DNA from: Flavobacterium sp. CYK-55
GTDB lineage: Bacteria > Bacteroidota > Bacteroidia > Flavobacteriales > Flavobacteriaceae
Reading direction: 5' to 3'
Length of the DNA: 64,000 nucleotides
Assembly (NCBI RefSeq): GCF_018413465.1
Contig: NZ_JAHCDK010000002.1
Span: forward strand, 62,001-126,000
This document shows positions 7,414-16,312 of the stretch, one piece after another. Position numbers and translations under genes: made by a program. How positions within the stretch are numbered: position 1 is the stretch's first letter; the number at the start of each line of letters is the position of its first letter. The notes under the pieces were generated by a model that saw only the letters and a list, made by a program, of their open reading frames with translations, had not been told where the DNA came from and searched no databases.

Positions 7414-9834
7414 ATGAAAATCTCATACAACTGGTTAAAACAATTCATTAAAATTGATTGGAAATCTGAAGAAACTGCTGCCCTACTCACCGATTTAGGT
7501 CTTGAAGTTGAAACGGTAGAAAAATACCAATCAGTCAAAGGCGGACTCGAAGGTATTGTTGTAGGTCATGTTTTGAGCTGTGAAAAACACCCGAATGCCG
7601 ATCGTCTCAAAGTAACGATGGTTGATTTAGGCGAGGGCGCTCCGGTACAAATTGTATGCGGCGCAGCCAATGTAGCAGCCGGACAAAAAGTTCCTGTGGC
7701 CACCATAGGTTCAACTTTGTATGATGCCGACGGAAATGCGTTTGTCATCAAGAAAGGTAAAATTCGCGATGTAGAAAGCTTCGGAATGATTTGCGCCGAA
7801 GACGAAATTGGTTTGGGCAACAGCCACGACGGGATTATGGTTTTGGATGAAAAACTCAAACCCGGAACTTCGGTAGCCAAAGTTTTTAAAGTAGAGAACG
7901 ACGAAATTTTTGAAATCGGCCTCACGCCCAACCGCGCCGATGCGATGAGTCATTTAGGCGTGGCGCGCGATCTGAGAGCCGGCATGATTCAGAAAGGAAA
8001 TCACGTAGAGTTGATTACACCATCGGTGAGCAATTTTAGAATTGATAAAAGAACCCTCAAAATTGATGTTAAAGTTGACAATACCAAACTCGCGCCTCGT
8101 TATTGCGGTGTGACTATTTCGGGCGTGACGGTCAAACCTTCTCCGGAATGGATGCAAAACCGACTTAAATCAATCGGGCTTACACCCAAAAATAATATTG
8201 TGGACGTGACCAATTACGTCATGCACGAACTCGGTCAGCCTTTGCACGCCTTTGACGCGGCTAAAATTCACGGAAAAGTGATTGTCAAAACCGTTGAAGC
8301 CGGAACCAAATTTGTGACATTAGACGAAGTTGAACGCAGCTTGCACGAAGAAGATTTGATGATTTGCGACGAAAAAGGCCCGCTTTGTATTGCCGGTGTT
8401 TTTGGCGGAAAACAATCAGGTGTGAGCGAAACCACCACCAATATCTTTTTAGAAAGTGCCTATTTTAATCCGGTGAGCGTGCGCAAAACAGCCAAACGCC
8501 ACGGGCTCAATACCGATGCTTCGTTCCGTTTTGAGCGCGGCATTGACCCAACCATTACCGAATATGCGCTCAAACGTGCAGCTTTACTGATTCAAGAAAT
8601 GGCCGGCGGCGAGATTACTTCAGATGTGATTGATATTTATCCGAAGAAAATTGAAGATGCCACCGTGTTTTTGAATTTTGCCAAAACCGCGAAACTCATC
8701 GGCCAAGAATTGCCCAAAGAAACCATCAAGAAAATCTTGGCTTCGTTGGATATCAAAGTCAACAGCGCGACTGATGGCGGTTTGGGATTGACCATTCCGG
8801 CGTATCGCGTAGATGTGCAGCGTGAAATTGATGTAATTGAAGACATCTTGCGCGTATATGGTTACAACAACATCAACTTTACCAAAAAACTCAATGCAAC
8901 GGTAGCCAATTCATCGCGAACCGAAGATTATAAAGTGCAGAATATTGTTGCGGCGCAGCTCAACTCTTTTGGTTTTCATGAAATGATGGCCAACTCGCTG
9001 ACCACAGCAGAATATGTATCACTCACCGAATCATTGAGCGCCGACCACAACGTAACGATGCTCAATCCGCTGAGTAATGATTTGGCCACGATGAGACAAT
9101 CATTGTTGTTCTCGGCTTTAGAAGCTGCGGCGTATAACATCAACCGCAAAAACCAAGATTTGAAGTTGTTTGAGTTTGGAAAAACCTACCACAAATTGCC
9201 GTCAAATTATCAGGAAAACAAGCATTTGACGTTGCTTTTGAGCGGAAATCGCCATGCCGAAATTTGGAACAACGCCCAAAAACCAACTGACTTTTTTATG
9301 TTTAAAGGTTATGTTGACTCTGTTTTGTCGCGTTTGGGCATTGAAAAAATCAAATCAGTTCCGGTAGAGGTTGATTTGTTTGCCGAAGGGATGAGTTATC
9401 AAGTGGGCACTGAAGTTTTGGTGCGTTTCGGAACCATCCGCAAGAACATCCTCAAGCATTTTGACATCAAACAAGAAGTATTTTTTGCCGATTTTCATTG
9501 GGATGCCGTTTTGAAACTCATCTCAAACAAAATCAAGTTTGCCGATATTCCGAAATATCCTGAAGTGCGCCGCGATTTGGCTTTGCTGGTTGATGAACAA
9601 GTTTCATTTGATTCGATTTATCAAACTGCGCGTCAATCAGAAAAATCATTGCTCAAAGAAGTTCAATTGTTTGACGTTTACACCGGAGCCAATCTTCCGG
9701 GAGGGAAAAAATCATACGCTGTGAGCTTTACTTTGCAAGATGATTCAAAAACGTTGACCGATGAGCAAATCGAGAAAGTAATGAGCAAATTACAGAAAAA
9801 CTTTGCCGCTGAACTCGGTGCGGTTTTGCGTTAA
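7414..9834 (+). CDS. pheT: Phenylalanyl-tRNA synthetase beta subunit
   Basis: Beta subunit of the cytoplasmic (alpha-beta)2 enzyme that charges tRNA-Phe. The 806 residues hold the standard bacterial domain order. The N-terminus MKISYNWLKQFIKID is followed by the EMAP/OB-type tRNA-binding domain (about 40-155, with VVGHVLSCEKHPNADRL and IVCGAANVAAGQKVPVA). Next come the B3/B4 editing domain (about 215-375), B5 (about 405-480, VQREIDVIEDILRVYGYNNI), the catalytic-like core (about 490-690) and the anticodon-binding FDX-ACB domain (about 712-806, FADIPKYPEVRRDLALLVD). pheS is not adjacent, so the subunits are encoded apart, as is common in this phylum. The gene is transcribed away from the dehydrogenase, from its own promoter. 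Confidence 0.98.
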   Translation: MKISYNWLKQFIKIDWKSEETAALLTDLGLEVETVEKYQSVKGGLEGIVVGHVLSCEKHPNADRLKVTMVDLGEGAPVQIVCGAANVAAGQKVPVATIGSTLYDADGNAFVIKKGKIRDVESFGMICAEDEIGLGNSHDGIMVLDEKLKPGTSVAKVFKVENDEIFEIGLTPNRADAMSHLGVARDLRAGMIQKGNHVELITPSVSNFRIDKRTLKIDVKVDNTKLAPRYCGVTISGVTVKPSPEWMQNRLKSIGLTPKNNIVDVTNYVMHELGQPLHAFDAAKIHGKVIVKTVEAGTKFVTLDEVERSLHEEDLMICDEKGPLCIAGVFGGKQSGVSETTTNIFLESAYFNPVSVRKTAKRHGLNTDASFRFERGIDPTITEYALKRAALLIQEMAGGEITSDVIDIYPKKIEDATVFLNFAKTAKLIGQELPKETIKKILASLDIKVNSATDGGLGLTIPAYRVDVQREIDVIEDILRVYGYNNINFTKKLNATVANSSRTEDYKVQNIVAAQLNSFGFHEMMANSLTTAEYVSLTESLSADHNVTMLNPLSNDLATMRQSLLFSALEAAAYNINRKNQDLKLFEFGKTYHKLPSNYQENKHLTLLLSGNRHAEIWNNAQKPTDFFMFKGYVDSVLSRLGIEKIKSVPVEVDLFAEGMSYQVGTEVLVRFGTIRKNILKHFDIKQEVFFADFHWDAVLKLISNKIKFADIPKYPEVRRDLALLVDEQVSFDSIYQTARQSEKSLLKEVQLFDVYTGANLPGGKKSYAVSFTLQDDSKTLTDEQIEKVMSKLQKNFAAELGAVLR

Positions 9835-9838
9835 ATTA

Positions 9839-9846
9839 TATATTTG
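9839..9846 (+). promoter_or_regulatory. -7 box before the small secreted protein gene
   Basis: TATATTTG matches TAnnTTTG, starts 4 bp after the pheT stop codon and lies 26 bp before the next ATG. Confidence 0.6.
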
Positions 9847-9872
9847 TAACACAAATTCTAACTAAGATAAAC

Positions 9873-10262
9873 ATGAAAATCAAAACATTAGCCATCGTAC
9901 TTTTTGTACTCGGACTCAACTCGGTTCAAGCGCAATCAACTTTTGACAAATGGCCGGCCATTAAAGCTTTTCACGCGGTAATGTCACAAACGTTTCATCC
10001 GTCAGAAGAAGGAAATTTAGAGCCCATCAAAACGCGTTCTGAAGAATTGATGAACAGAGCGGCCGATTTATTAAAATCAGATATTCCGGCTGAATTTAAA
10101 ACACCGGGCATTTTGGCATCGGCTGAAAAATTGCAAATCAAAAGCAAAGCCTTACACAAAATGATTCAGGCCAAAGCATCAGATGCCGACATCACCAAAG
10201 CGCTCGCTGAATTACACGACGTCTTTCACGAAATAGTTGGTTTGTGCTCTGAGAAAAAATAA
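9873..10262 (+). CDS. Small secreted helical protein of unknown function
   Basis: I do not recognise a named family. The 129-residue product has a clear signal peptide (MKIKTLAIVLFVLGLNSVQAQ). The mature protein of about 108 residues is predicted helical, with four amphipathic stretches (about 30-42, 52-68, 80-100, 106-125). Size and fold resemble cytochrome c' four-helix bundles, but there is no CXXCH haem site; the C-terminal helix has HDVFHEIVGLC with a single cysteine. Histidines in AFHAVMSQTFHP and LHDVFHEI could bind a metal, which is speculation. It has its own -7 box and a strong terminator, so it is a single-gene unit. Confidence 0.75.
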   Translation: MKIKTLAIVLFVLGLNSVQAQSTFDKWPAIKAFHAVMSQTFHPSEEGNLEPIKTRSEELMNRAADLLKSDIPAEFKTPGILASAEKLQIKSKALHKMIQAKASDADITKALAELHDVFHEIVGLCSEKK

Positions 10263-10265
10263 TTT

Positions 10266-10292
10266 CAAGCCCAACTTCGGTTGGGTTTTTTA
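10266..10292 (+). terminator. Rho-independent terminator
   Basis: Stem CCCAAC (10270-10275) with GTTGGG (10280-10285) around a UUCG tetraloop closed by C-G, then a run of T. It closes the small secreted protein gene. Confidence 0.9.
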
Positions 10293-10313
10293 TTGGATTT
10301 GTTCATTACTTTT

Positions 10314-10345
10314 TTGAACCGAACTCAATTTAAATTTTACCTTTG
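10314..10345 (+). promoter_or_regulatory. Bacteroidetes-type promoter of the pRiA4b ORF-3-like gene
   Basis: TTG at 10314-10316 and TACCTTTG at 10338-10345 are separated by 21 bp, a good match to the TTG / TAnnTTTG promoter. The ATG follows at 10368. Confidence 0.7.
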
Positions 10346-10367
10346 ACGCTTAAATAAAAAACACATC

Positions 10368-10913
10368 ATGGTTTATAAATTCAGAGTAATTCTCGACACT
10401 GAAGAAGATATTTTTAGAGACATTGCCATTTTAGAAGACGACAATTTAGAAGATTTGCACAACGCCATTGTCAATGCTTTTGGTTTTGACGGAATGGAAT
10501 TGGCCTCGTTTTACACTTGTGACCAACAATGGAACCAAGACGAAGAAATTCCGCTTTTTGATACCGGCGACAATCCCGGCGAAATCAAAACGATGGCTGA
10601 TTATCCGCTGAGTTCAATTCTGGATAAAAATCAAACCAAAATTATTTATGTCTACGACTTTTTGAACATGTGGACGTTTTTGGTTGAATTGGCCGCAATT
10701 GAAGATGTTCAATCAGGCGAAGCTTATCCGGCAACGCTTTTCTCGCACGGTGAAATGCCGGCCGAAGCCACAGAAAAAAGTTTTGGTTCAGACCAAGACA
10801 TGCGCGATGACATTTACGGCGAATTTGAAGACGATTTAGACGAAGATGACCTCGATATGTTTGAAGGCGACGATAACTATGAAGATTATGGTTTCGAGGA
10901 GAATTGGAACTAA
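10368..10913 (+). CDS. Plasmid pRiA4b ORF-3-like family protein
   Basis: Cytoplasmic protein of 181 residues in the pRiA4b ORF-3-like family, which databases also call IS1096 element passenger TnpR-like; its function is unknown. The N-terminal part shows the family pattern: YKFRVILDTEEDIFRDIAILEDDNLEDLHNAI, then NAFGFDGMELASFY, and around 90-110 IIYVYDFLNMWTF. The C-terminal 50 residues are extremely acidic, with many Asp and Glu (EFEDDLDEDDLDMF and following). Despite the family label there is no transposase or inverted repeat nearby, so I regard it as a resident chromosomal gene with its own promoter. Confidence 0.85.
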   Translation: MVYKFRVILDTEEDIFRDIAILEDDNLEDLHNAIVNAFGFDGMELASFYTCDQQWNQDEEIPLFDTGDNPGEIKTMADYPLSSILDKNQTKIIYVYDFLNMWTFLVELAAIEDVQSGEAYPATLFSHGEMPAEATEKSFGSDQDMRDDIYGEFEDDLDEDDLDMFEGDDNYEDYGFEENWN

Positions 10914-11004
10914 GAAACTGAGTGCCTGAGCAACTAAACTTTGAATTATAAATTTTAATTACTGTTGTTGACTTTTGGGTCAATAAATGGTGTACATCTA
11001 AAGA

Positions 11005-12063
11005 ATGATTAATCTATTCAACACCCATATAGAAAGCCTCTCAATTCACCGAGTGGGCAATAAAAGCCGAAACGAATCGGTGTTTCTCTCTGAAAAAACC
11101 TATGCACTCAACGACGAAATTGTGCCGTTGCTCAAAGAGTTTTTCTTGAAACCGTTTCGCGAGAAAGAAGAAAACTACTATCAATTTGCCCACGAAGTTG
11201 ATTTAGAATACAACGATATGTACAACTTGGCCACCGAGGTTTTCAACAATCCGGGCTCAGTGCATGAAGTGTCCAAAAAAATCACACGCCATTTGTATGA
11301 GCAATCTGGGCATCCGCACATTAAAAACGGCGAAGTATATGTGGCTTATTTAACGCATTTGAACATTGACAACCAAATGGTTGATGCAATCGGTATTTTT
11401 AAAAGCGAAATTCAAACCGATTTTCTGCAGTTTGAAGAAAAAGACAGCACGCTTGAAATGATTCTGCAGCAAGGCATCAACCTCAACAAACTCGACAAAG
11501 GTTGTTTGATTTTTAACCACAAAAAAGAAGAAGGTTATAAAATTCTAACGGTTGACAGCAATCGTTACGACGCGCGTTATTGGCTCGAGCATTTCTTGTC
11601 GGTCGATGCGTTTGAAGACGAGAATTTCATGACCAAAAAATACCTTAAATTCTGCCAAGGATTTGCCAAAGATGTGGTTTTTCCGGCCGAAGACAAAAAA
11701 GAAGAAGTGATGTTCATGAATCGTTCGGTGAATTATTTTGCCAAAAACGATCAGTTTGAAGAATCGCAATTTTTGAATGAAGTGCTCGACAATCCTGATT
11801 TGATTCCGGAGTTTAAAAGCTACAAAGCCGACAAAGGCGAAAAATACAGCATTGAAGACGTGACGAATTTTCCGATTGCCAATGCAGCGGTTTCAGATGT
11901 GCGCAAATCGATTAAAAACGTGATTAGTTTAGATACGAATATTCAGATTAAACTTGATTTCATCAATCCGGAAAGCGCCGAAAAGTTTGTAGAAAAAGGC
12001 TGGGATGAAGAGCGCCAAATGTATTATTACTTGGTATATTTTAACAAAGAACAAAAAGGTTAA
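11005..12063 (+). CDS. Nucleoid-associated protein, NdpA (37-kDa) family
   Basis: Member of the NdpA/YejK nucleoid-associated protein family, 352 residues. The family N-terminus is recognisable (NTHIESLSIHRVGNKSRNESVFLSE), as are the middle segment GHPHIKNGEVYVAYL at about 98-112 and the C-terminal region NPESAEKFVEKGWDEERQMYYYLVYF. The E. coli homologue coats DNA; the role in Bacteroidetes is not established. It stands alone between the pRiA4b-like gene and a terminator. I could not find a good TAnnTTTG box in the 91 bp before it; that gap instead holds degenerate CTGAG/CTAAA short repeats. Confidence 0.9.
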   Translation: MINLFNTHIESLSIHRVGNKSRNESVFLSEKTYALNDEIVPLLKEFFLKPFREKEENYYQFAHEVDLEYNDMYNLATEVFNNPGSVHEVSKKITRHLYEQSGHPHIKNGEVYVAYLTHLNIDNQMVDAIGIFKSEIQTDFLQFEEKDSTLEMILQQGINLNKLDKGCLIFNHKKEEGYKILTVDSNRYDARYWLEHFLSVDAFEDENFMTKKYLKFCQGFAKDVVFPAEDKKEEVMFMNRSVNYFAKNDQFEESQFLNEVLDNPDLIPEFKSYKADKGEKYSIEDVTNFPIANAAVSDVRKSIKNVISLDTNIQIKLDFINPESAEKFVEKGWDEERQMYYYLVYFNKEQKG

Positions 12064-12069
12064 TTCCAT

Positions 12070-12100
12070 ATTCCCCGGCTTAGTTCGGGGATTTTTTTTT
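12070..12100 (+). terminator. Rho-independent terminator
   Basis: CCCCG (12073-12077) pairs with CGGGG (12086-12090), followed by A and nine T. It closes the NdpA-family gene. Confidence 0.88.
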
Positions 12101-12173
12101 GATGAAAACTAAATCAAAAAAATCGGTAACATTTTTATAACTTGTCTGTCCAACGAGCACTTAATTTTTTGTT

Positions 12174-13082
12174 TTGAAAACCATCCTCACTTTAAAAAAC
12201 CTCAGCAAACGTTACGGCCCGGTGCTTGCGGTCAACAATGTTTCACTCACCATTGAAAAAGGCCACGTTTATGGAATTTTAGGGCCAAACGGTTCCGGAA
12301 AATCAACCACTTTGGGCATGGTGCTCAATGTAGTTAACAAAACTTCGGGCGAATATTTTTGGTTTGACGGCTCAATTCAAACGCATGAAGCACTCAAAAA
12401 AGTAGGCGCCATCATTGAACGACCGAATTTTTATCCGTACATGACCGCGCGTGAAAACCTCGCATTGGTGTGCAAAATCAAAGATGTTTCTGAGCAAAAA
12501 ATCACAGAGAAACTCGAATTGGTTGGGCTTATGGAACGCGCGAACAGTAAATTCAGCACGTTTTCACTGGGTATGAAACAACGTTTGGCCATAGCTTCGG
12601 CTTTGCTCAACGATCCGGAAATTTTAATTTTGGACGAACCTACGAATGGCTTGGATCCGCAGGGAATTCACCAAATACGCGACATCATCAAAAAAATAGC
12701 CACGCAAGGAACAACCATTTTATTGGCTTCGCACCTACTCGATGAAGTTGAAAAAGTTTGCTCGCATGTATTGATTTTGCGCAAAGGACAAATGCTCTAT
12801 TCAGGCCGCGTGGATGCCATGAATGCACAAACCGGATTTTTTGAAGTCGAAAGTTATGATATGAGTTTACTCAGAAATGCTTTGCAAGCCCATCCGGATT
12901 TAGAAAAAATAGACGAAGATAAAGGCAAAATCATCGCTCATTTTAAAGGTTCGGTAGCAGCGCAAGACTTGAATAAATATTTGTTTGAGCGTCAAATTAT
13001 TTTGAGTCATTTGGTCAAACGACAACGCACACTCGAAGAACAATTTTTAGAACTCACCAACCAAAATCAAACCAAATCATGA
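12174..13082 (+). CDS. ABC transporter ATP-binding protein
   Basis: Cytoplasmic ATPase subunit of an ABC-2 type exporter, 302 residues. Walker A is GPNGSGKST (about 39-47), the signature is SLGMKQRLAIA (about 130-140), Walker B is ILILDEPTNGLDPQG (about 152-166), and the H-loop is ASHLLDEVEKV. The start is TTG at 12174: the strand order ILTLKNLSKRYGP must begin there, and the only later ATG lies past Walker A. The C-terminal 90 residues are a regulatory extension seen in gliding or antibiotic-type exporters. The stop overlaps the permease start as ATGA, so the two are translationally coupled. Confidence 0.95.
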   Translation: MKTILTLKNLSKRYGPVLAVNNVSLTIEKGHVYGILGPNGSGKSTTLGMVLNVVNKTSGEYFWFDGSIQTHEALKKVGAIIERPNFYPYMTARENLALVCKIKDVSEQKITEKLELVGLMERANSKFSTFSLGMKQRLAIASALLNDPEILILDEPTNGLDPQGIHQIRDIIKKIATQGTTILLASHLLDEVEKVCSHVLILRKGQMLYSGRVDAMNAQTGFFEVESYDMSLLRNALQAHPDLEKIDEDKGKIIAHFKGSVAAQDLNKYLFERQIILSHLVKRQRTLEEQFLELTNQNQTKS

Positions 13083-13915
13083 AGCGATTACTAACCATTG
13101 AGTTTTTAAAAATCTGGAGAAACCGCGCCAGCAGAACCCTGACTTTGGCTTATTTTATACTGCTGACTTTTATTGCGCTCATCGCCTCGATTAAATTTAA
13201 TTTGGGGCCAATTGAGTTAAATGTGGCTGAAATGGGCATTTTCAACTTTCCGTTTATTTGGCATTTCAATACTTATGTTGCTGCCATTTTGAAGTTCTTT
13301 TTAGCGGTGGTGATTGTCTCGATGATGGCCAACGAATACAGTTACGGAACACTCAAACAAAACCTGATTGACGGACTCAGCAAACGCGAATTCATTACTT
13401 CAAAATTTCTGATGGTGGTTGCTTTTGCTGCTGTTTCGACTGTTTTTGTATTTGTGATTTCACTGATTTTAGGCTTGATTTTCTCATCGTATAACGAACT
13501 CGGAATCATCTTTTCTGACTTAGAATATTTGCTGGCTTATTTTGTGAAACTCGTTGGTTTTTTCTCGTTCTGTTTGTTTTTGGGCATCTTGATCAAACGT
13601 TCGGCTTTTGCCTTAGGCTTCTTACTGATTTGGAACATTATTGAAGGCATCATCAGCGGATTATTGCATTTTAAAGTTTTTCCGAACAGTAATTACGCTG
13701 ATTATTTCACACAATTGTTGCCCCTTGAAGCCATGTCAGATTTGATTGTAGAACCAATAACCCGATTGTCTGTCATTAAATCGATTGGCAACCAAATTGG
13801 CGTCGATAACATCAAAGATTACAGTGTGCATCCGCTCGGGCTTTTGATCGTGATAGCTTGGACGATTATTTTTGTCATCTCGTCGTACAAATTATTGCTC
13901 AAAAGAGATTTGTAG
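13079..13915 (+). CDS. ABC-2 type transporter permease
   Basis: Membrane partner of the ATPase encoded just upstream, 278 residues. I see six hydrophobic segments, near residues 20-40, 58-85, 110-135, 155-175, 180-200 and 245-270, which is the ABC-2 pattern. The short N-terminal cytoplasmic leader (MKRLLTIEFLKIWRN) and the NEYSYGTLKQNLIDGLSKREFITSKF loop (about 85-110) are typical of the YbhS/NosY-like class that drives lipid, antibiotic or protein-linked export. The cargo is unknown. The next gene has its own -7 box overlapping the end of this one, so coupling to the surface protein genes is possible but unproven. Confidence 0.92.
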   Translation: MKRLLTIEFLKIWRNRASRTLTLAYFILLTFIALIASIKFNLGPIELNVAEMGIFNFPFIWHFNTYVAAILKFFLAVVIVSMMANEYSYGTLKQNLIDGLSKREFITSKFLMVVAFAAVSTVFVFVISLILGLIFSSYNELGIIFSDLEYLLAYFVKLVGFFSFCLFLGILIKRSAFALGFLLIWNIIEGIISGLLHFKVFPNSNYADYFTQLLPLEAMSDLIVEPITRLSVIKSIGNQIGVDNIKDYSVHPLGLLIVIAWTIIFVISSYKLLLKRDL

Positions 13916-13923
13916 TATCTTTG
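13916..13923 (+). promoter_or_regulatory. -7 box before the choice-of-anchor L surface protein
   Basis: TATCTTTG matches TAnnTTTG, starts right after the permease stop codon and lies 34 bp before the ATG at 13958. Confidence 0.55.
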
Positions 13924-13957
13924 GCAGGCAGATTTGACTGCGCAGAAAACGGCCTGT

Positions 13958-16282
13958 ATGTCATTGAAAATTATCGTGCAAAAAAAACAATTTTGGGTTC
14001 AAAAAGGCTTCTTTTTACTGAACCTTTTTTTTGCTTTTTTTTCTAATACAACTCAGGCACAATTTGTTCGTGTTGACGATACTTATTCGGCGCAACAACT
14101 CATTCAAAATGTTTTGGTCAACAGTCCGTGCGCCAATGTGACCAATATTCAAGCAACCGGAAACCCTTTCAATACCAATGAACTGAGTTATGGTTATTTT
14201 GACGCCAACGGAAGCAGTTTTCCGTTTCTGAATGGTGTGGTGCTTTCAACCGCGCGCGCCAAAAGATCTGAGGGGCCAAATACAAGTTTGATAGACGAAG
14301 GCGAAACGGGTTGGCAAGGCGATCCTGATTTAGAGCAAGCTTTGGGCATCAGCAATACATTTAATGCTACAGTCATTGAGTTTGACTTTACACCGCTGAC
14401 CAGTTATGTGAGTTTTGATTATATTTTTGCTTCTGAAGAATACCAAGGAAACGCACCGTGCCGATATTCAGATGGTTTTGCTTTTTTGCTCAAACGCGCC
14501 AATTCTACTGAAAACTACAGAAATTTAGCGCTGATTCCCAACACGAATACACCGGTTTTGGTCACGAGTGTGCATCCTACTACTTCGGGTTGCCCAGCTA
14601 TCAATGAGCAATATTTTGGACAATATAACGGAAACAGTGATGCGGTTAATTTCAACGGGCAAACTACTGTTTTAAAAGCTGAATCAACCGTAACGCCAGG
14701 AGTTACTTATCACATCAAATTAGTGATTGCCGATCATGAAAACATTCGGTATGATTCGGCTATTTTTTTGGGTGGCGGAAGTTTTAAAGTGGGAACTGAC
14801 CTTGGTCCTGACCGCTTGATTGCGAGCAATAACCCTATTTGTCAAGGGCAATCCTATCAACTCGATGCTACCGAAGTCGGAACCAACAGCTATAAATGGT
14901 TCAAAAACGGAATTGAGCAAATCGGTTTTACAGCGCCTATTTTTAATGTGACTTCAGACGGAATCTATAGTGTAGAAGTTTCACTCGGAAGTTCGGGTTG
15001 TATTTCATCGGGCGAAGTGACTATTGAATATATTCCGGGACCTAATTTATCACCGAGCACGCTGGTTCAATGCGATGAAAACCAAGACGGAAGCGCCTTG
15101 TTTAACTTGAATTTAGCCAATACTCTAATCATCAACGGAAATCCTGGTACCGTTACCTATTACGAAAACCTAAACGATGCTCAGAATCAGAATACAACCC
15201 AATCTATTCCAGATCCGAGTGCCTATGAAAGTGTTCCTAAAACCATTTACGCAACGGCGCTGAGTTCTGCCGGATGTGTGGGCGTTACCCAACTGTCTTT
15301 GCAAATATCCAACAATAGTTTGCCCAGCGAAATTGACTATGAAACTTGTGATTTAGATAGTGATAAAGATGGTTATTACGGAATTACACTCGCGCAAATT
15401 GACACCGATGTGCTGAGCGGATTGCCTTCAGGGCTTGTCGTACAATATTACCCGACTTATCAAGATGCGCTGTTGCAAACCAATGCTTTACCCGCTGTTT
15501 TTACGAATACCGTTCGATATGAGCAAACCATTTTTGCCAAAATCATCAATGGCAGTGACTGCTACGGAATTGTTCCTGTCAAGCTATTCATCAACAAAAA
15601 TGAACCGGATAACTTTGAGGATGAACCTGTTTTTTTGTGTTATGGTCAACCTATAACCATTTCAGTCGCCAATACTTTTGCCACTTATTTGTGGAGCAAC
15701 GGAGCCACCGGATCCTCTACACAAATCAGCAGTCCGGGCCTATATACTGTTACCGTTACCGATGCTAATACTTGTGAAGCGACCAAAACTTTTATAGCCG
15801 ACGGATCTGAAGCGCCTACGATTACCAATGTTCTGGTGGATGATTTTCAAGGAAACCAAAACAGCGTTCACATCATAGCCGAAGGAAACGGAAATTTTGA
15901 ATATTCCATTGATGGAAATACTTTTCAAAACAGTGCGGTTTTTTATGGCCTTCAACCCGGAAATTACTCTGCTGTAGCCAACGATATCAACGGTTGTGGG
16001 TTTGATACTTACGCGTTTATCATCTTAGATTATCCGCGATTTTTTACGCCCAATGACGATGGTTATAACGATGTTTGGAACATTGAAAATCTAAACATTA
16101 TTCCAAATGCAAAAGTTGAAATTTTTGATCGTTACGGAAAGAACCTCTTCGAATTCAATGCACTTCAGAGAGGTTGGGACGGCAATTATAACGGAAAAAA
16201 ATTACCCGCTGATGATTATTGGTTTGTTCTTACACGAACCACCGGAAAAACCATCAAAGGCCATTTTGCGCTCAAAAGATAA
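13958..16282 (+). CDS. Choice-of-anchor L domain protein with T9SS type B sorting domain
   Basis: Secreted or cell-surface protein of 774 residues. The ATG at 13958 is preferred over an upstream TTG because it gives a normal signal peptide (about residues 1-35, hydrophobic core FFLLNLFFAFF, cleavage near TTQAQ). The choice-of-anchor L domain follows (about 40-265): DTYSAQQLIQNVLVN, GVVLSTARAK, FDYIFASEEYQG, and YHIKLVIADHEN with DSAIFLGGGSF. Ig-like and SPP-type repeats fill the middle. The last 80 residues are the gliding motility-associated (T9SS type B) domain: FFTPNDDGYNDVWNI, VEIFDRYGK, GWDGNYNGKKLPADDYWF, GHFALKR. Type B signals route a protein through the T9SS and a PorP/SprF-type partner, which is not in this window. 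The next gene follows after 30 bp. Confidence 0.93.
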   Translation: MSLKIIVQKKQFWVQKGFFLLNLFFAFFSNTTQAQFVRVDDTYSAQQLIQNVLVNSPCANVTNIQATGNPFNTNELSYGYFDANGSSFPFLNGVVLSTARAKRSEGPNTSLIDEGETGWQGDPDLEQALGISNTFNATVIEFDFTPLTSYVSFDYIFASEEYQGNAPCRYSDGFAFLLKRANSTENYRNLALIPNTNTPVLVTSVHPTTSGCPAINEQYFGQYNGNSDAVNFNGQTTVLKAESTVTPGVTYHIKLVIADHENIRYDSAIFLGGGSFKVGTDLGPDRLIASNNPICQGQSYQLDATEVGTNSYKWFKNGIEQIGFTAPIFNVTSDGIYSVEVSLGSSGCISSGEVTIEYIPGPNLSPSTLVQCDENQDGSALFNLNLANTLIINGNPGTVTYYENLNDAQNQNTTQSIPDPSAYESVPKTIYATALSSAGCVGVTQLSLQISNNSLPSEIDYETCDLDSDKDGYYGITLAQIDTDVLSGLPSGLVVQYYPTYQDALLQTNALPAVFTNTVRYEQTIFAKIINGSDCYGIVPVKLFINKNEPDNFEDEPVFLCYGQPITISVANTFATYLWSNGATGSSTQISSPGLYTVTVTDANTCEATKTFIADGSEAPTITNVLVDDFQGNQNSVHIIAEGNGNFEYSIDGNTFQNSAVFYGLQPGNYSAVANDINGCGFDTYAFIILDYPRFFTPNDDGYNDVWNIENLNIIPNAKVEIFDRYGKNLFEFNALQRGWDGNYNGKKLPADDYWFVLTRTTGKTIKGHFALKR

Positions 16283-16312
16283 TCATAGCAATATAATTAC
16301 TACTTTTATCGA

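Noticed and set aside
10368-10913. Possible mobile element because the family label mentions an IS1096 passenger and plasmid pRiA4b
   Set aside because: No transposase, no terminal inverted repeats and no direct duplications nearby; the gene has an ordinary promoter and chromosomal neighbours.
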